Part shown: positions 61,966-64,000 of the stretch, piece after piece
Layout of the letters: the number at the start of each line of letters is the position of its first letter
Numbering within the stretch: position 1 is the stretch's first letter
NCBI RefSeq assembly: GCF_002259645.1
Contig: NZ_MWWV01000004.1
Location: forward strand, 1-64,000
Origin: Bifidobacterium tissieri
Lineage (GTDB): Bacteria; Actinomycetota; Actinomycetes; Actinomycetales; Bifidobacteriaceae
DNA: 64,000 nucleotides
Direction: 5' to 3'
The notes under the pieces: model-generated
The model's database searches: none
The model's input: only the letters and a program-made list of their open reading frames with translations
Told to the model about the DNA's origin: nothing
Program-made: the position numbers and the translations under genes

Positions 61966-64000
61966 TTACTTTGCAGCGCGCTTGCAGGCTTCGGAGAAGT
62001 CCTGATGCTCCTGCAGCAGATCCACCGTCAGCGGCTTGTCGAAGGTCTTCGGATACTTGGATCCGTTGGCCGGAGCCTTCTCGCCCTGATAGAGCGGCGT
62101 CGGGTAGGTCTTGAGCAGCTCGGCACGGCCCTTGTCGATGATCACACCGGCCATCTGCTGGGCCATGGGGTTCGTCTTGTCCCCCTTGTCGATCACGGCC
62201 ACCGACTCGGTGAGGGAGTAGTTGCCCTCCTCCGGGTCCACGTAGTCGATCGGCAGGCCCTTGGCCTTGTCCGCGGCGGCCTGATGACGCAGACCAAAGC
62301 CCACGGCCACCTCGCCCGAACGGACGGACTTGAGCGGACCGGAACCGGACTGTTCGAGGTGCGGGCCGGCGTTCTTGTAGATGTCGGTGAGGATCTGCCT
62401 GCCCTCGTCACCGGTGCCGTAGGCACCCACGACGGCCTGCACCATCAGCCAGCCCGTGGAGGATCCCTCCATGTCCGGTACGGAGATCAGACCGGCGTAC
62501 TTCGGATCGGCGAGATCCTTGAAGCTCTGGGGAACCGGCACGCCGGCCTCCTTGATCGCCTCGGTGTTGTAGAAGATCGCACCTTCCTGGGCGGTAGTGG
62601 GGCTGCGGTAGTCAGGGGCCTTGGTGTTCTCCGAGTCTCCGAGCAGCTTCGACTTGACGTCGGTGAGCGGCTGGAACATCTGGTTGCGTTCCTGCGCGGA
62701 GTCCACGTAGTAGGAGCTCATGGTGATCATGTCGGCCTCGAGGCTCTTGCCCTCGGCGAGCATCTTGCCGCCGAGTTCGGAGGTGCCGAAGCTCTGCATG
62801 ATGTACTTGTCCTTGAATCCGTTGGCGTCGAGCGCGTGCTCGAAGGCGGCCACGGCCTCGTCATCGGCGTTCGTGTAGATCACGACCTGCTGGCTGGCTG
62901 CGGCGGTGCCGGAGAAGGCGCCGAATCCGAAGGCCACGAGGATGGCGGCGACCACACCGGAGGCGACGCCCTTGACCACGTTGCGGCTGCGGGCACGCGG
63001 GTTGTTGATGGGCGGCAGCTGGAAGCTGGCGGCCTGCTCGGCGGTAGCCTTGACGCCCTGACGCACGGCGGCGGAGGCGGCTTCGGCGACCTTGACCTTG
63101 GCCGGCCTCTTGCGGGTGGCCAAGGCGATGAGACCCTTGACCACGAGGTTGGTCACCAGGATGAGCAGCGACAGCGCGAAGATGTCGTCGAACTTGGCGA
63201 GGTGCTGCAGCGCGGAGATCTTGGTGGTGATCACCTGGGTCTTGGCGCCGGTGAGGAACACCACGGCAGAGATGGTGACCATCGCGTTGACGAAGTAGTA
63301 TCCGAACACCTGCAGCACGGTGGGCAGCGCGTTCGGCGTGACCACGCGGACGATGGTCTTGAACCAGCTGTCACCCATGAGCTTGGCCGTGGTCTCCCAC
63401 GAGGCGTTCATCTTCGACAGCGAGTCCTTCATCATCTGATACGGGGTGGCGAAGTAGTGCACCACGTTGGCCACGATCAGGATCCAGAACGTGTTCTGCA
63501 TAGGCGTGCCGGAGAAGGCGAACAGGAACGCGATACCAAGCACCATGCCAGGCACGGTGTTGATGATCGAGCTGATCGAGTCCACGAAGCGCTTGGCCGC
63601 GGCGGGCAGCTTGCTGCGGGAGGTGATCAGACCGGCGGCATAGGCGAACAGGCAGCCGATGATGGCCGTCATCACGGCCACGTACACCGAGTTGGTGAAC
63701 ACCTGCATGAGCTCGCTGGTGGTAAACAGCGCGGCGATGTGCGACATCGTGAAGTTGAGCTTGAACGGCCACATCTCGACGAACGGGATGAGCAGGATCA
63801 CGGCGAACACGGACAGCACGCACACCAGGGCGATCACCGAGGCGATGCCGCAGAACGCATCACGCTTCTTGCCTTCGGGCAGGTCGATCTGCGAGACCTT
63901 GGAGTAGCGGATCGAGAAGCGCTCGAGCACGGCCATCAGGATGATGGAGATGATCGACGGGATGAGCATGAACACGGCAATCACGGCACCACGGTTGAAG
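61966..64000 (-). CDS. ABC transporter permease fused to a solute-binding domain, probable AEP importer, 5'-truncated
   Basis: The frame runs off the right edge, leaving ~678 residues visible. The first ~345 visible residues are a binding-protein-dependent permease: six membrane segments and an EAA loop (DSLSKMNASWETTAKLMGDSWFKTIVR). A linker with a signal-anchor-like helix (VVKGVASGVVAAILVAFGFGAFSG) leads to a complete periplasmic-type binding domain of the Fe/AEP class (QQVVIYTNADDEAVAAFEHAL, SSTGWLMVQAVVGAYG, GNYSLTESVAVI). The binding domain is thus tethered to its channel. Position upstream of phnW and phnX argues for 2-aminoethylphosphonate; the fold alone would also allow iron or a polyamine. 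Confidence 0.85.
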   Translation of the reverse strand, partial: FNRGAVIAVFMLIPSIISIILMAVLERFSIRYSKVSQIDLPEGKKRDAFCGIASVIALVCVLSVFAVILLIPFVEMWPFKLNFTMSHIAALFTTSELMQVFTNSVYVAVMTAIIGCLFAYAAGLITSRSKLPAAAKRFVDSISSIINTVPGMVLGIAFLFAFSGTPMQNTFWILIVANVVHYFATPYQMMKDSLSKMNASWETTAKLMGDSWFKTIVRVVTPNALPTVLQVFGYYFVNAMVTISAVVFLTGAKTQVITTKISALQHLAKFDDIFALSLLILVTNLVVKGLIALATRKRPAKVKVAEAASAAVRQGVKATAEQAASFQLPPINNPRARSRNVVKGVASGVVAAILVAFGFGAFSGTAAASQQVVIYTNADDEAVAAFEHALDANGFKDKYIMQSFGTSELGGKMLAEGKSLEADMITMSSYYVDSAQERNQMFQPLTDVKSKLLGDSENTKAPDYRSPTTAQEGAIFYNTEAIKEAGVPVPQSFKDLADPKYAGLISVPDMEGSSTGWLMVQAVVGAYGTGDEGRQILTDIYKNAGPHLEQSGSGPLKSVRSGEVAVGFGLRHQAAADKAKGLPIDYVDPEEGNYSLTESVAVIDKGDKTNPMAQQMAGVIIDKGRAELLKTYPTPLYQGEKAPANGSKYPKTFDKPLTVDLLQEHQDFSEACKRAAK

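Overview
The window looks like a chromosomal segment of a Bifidobacterium or a close Bifidobacteriaceae relative. The evidence is high G+C, short leaders with AGGAG-type ribosome binding sites, and the compact order pheS-pheT / argC-J-B-D-F-R-G-H, together with an actinobacterial tyrS-TPR-HAD-small-tlyA block. I cannot name the species. There are 49 protein genes that I accept. I see no rRNA, tRNA, prophage, insertion sequence or CRISPR array. Nearly all the DNA is ordinary vertical chromosome; the most accessory-looking part is the phosphonate block at the right edge.

Layout. 1-3127 (+): end of a murE-type ligase, an ATP-grasp ligase and an aspartate racemase, which together read as an L-Lys/D-Asp peptidoglycan side-chain module. 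3226-8213 (-): folC and smc, overlapping by one base. 8442-10939 (+): Xaa-Pro aminopeptidase, Nudix hydrolase and a small membrane protein. 10994-15610: a ROK-type xylose repressor (-), xylB (+) and xylA (-), with matching operator-like sites in front of xylB and xylA. 15800-25495 (-): one peptide-type ABC importer (SBP, two permeases, a fused double ATPase) followed by two further SBP paralogues. 25812-32145 (-): tyrS, an extremely charged TPR protein, a HAD phosphatase, a small protein, tlyA and a YihY-type membrane protein. 32275-35561: thiamin-thiazole and sulfur-transfer genes (rhodanese, thiF and a YbjQ-type protein on -; TPP riboswitch, attenuator, thiS and thiG on +). 35599-37160 (-): membrane protein and HD protein. 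37403-39849 (-): ahpC and a domain-permuted AhpF-like reductase. 39992-49770 (-): the complete arginine regulon with ARG boxes, interrupted by a 0.7-kb non-coding interval carrying an unexplained set of palindromes. 49913-55400 (-): a proline/glycine-rich membrane protein, pheST and an rRNA/tRNA 2'-O-methyltransferase. 55595-58111 (+): FtsX/MacB-type permease plus ATPase. 58324-59178 (+): RpiR-type regulator. 59369-64000 (-): 2-aminoethylphosphonate (AEP) catabolism: phnX, phnW and an ABC permease fused to its own solute-binding domain, cut by the window end.

How the genes work together. The arginine genes make a full ornithine-to-arginine route repressed by their own ArgR. XylA and XylB take xylose to xylulose 5-phosphate, the entry to the bifid shunt. 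PhnW and PhnX would convert imported AEP to phosphonoacetaldehyde and then to acetaldehyde plus phosphate. AhpC with the permuted reductase would detoxify peroxide in an anaerobe that lacks catalase.

The most unusual items are the AEP operon with its permease-SBP fusion, nested palindrome and strongly C-rich leader; the TGGCAGAG palindrome cluster between argH and argG; the Arg/Asp-repeat TPR protein in the tyrS operon; the permuted AhpF; and the very long perfect hairpin and gene-conversion-like identity between paralogous SBP genes. All assignments come from reading the sequence by eye; no database search was run.
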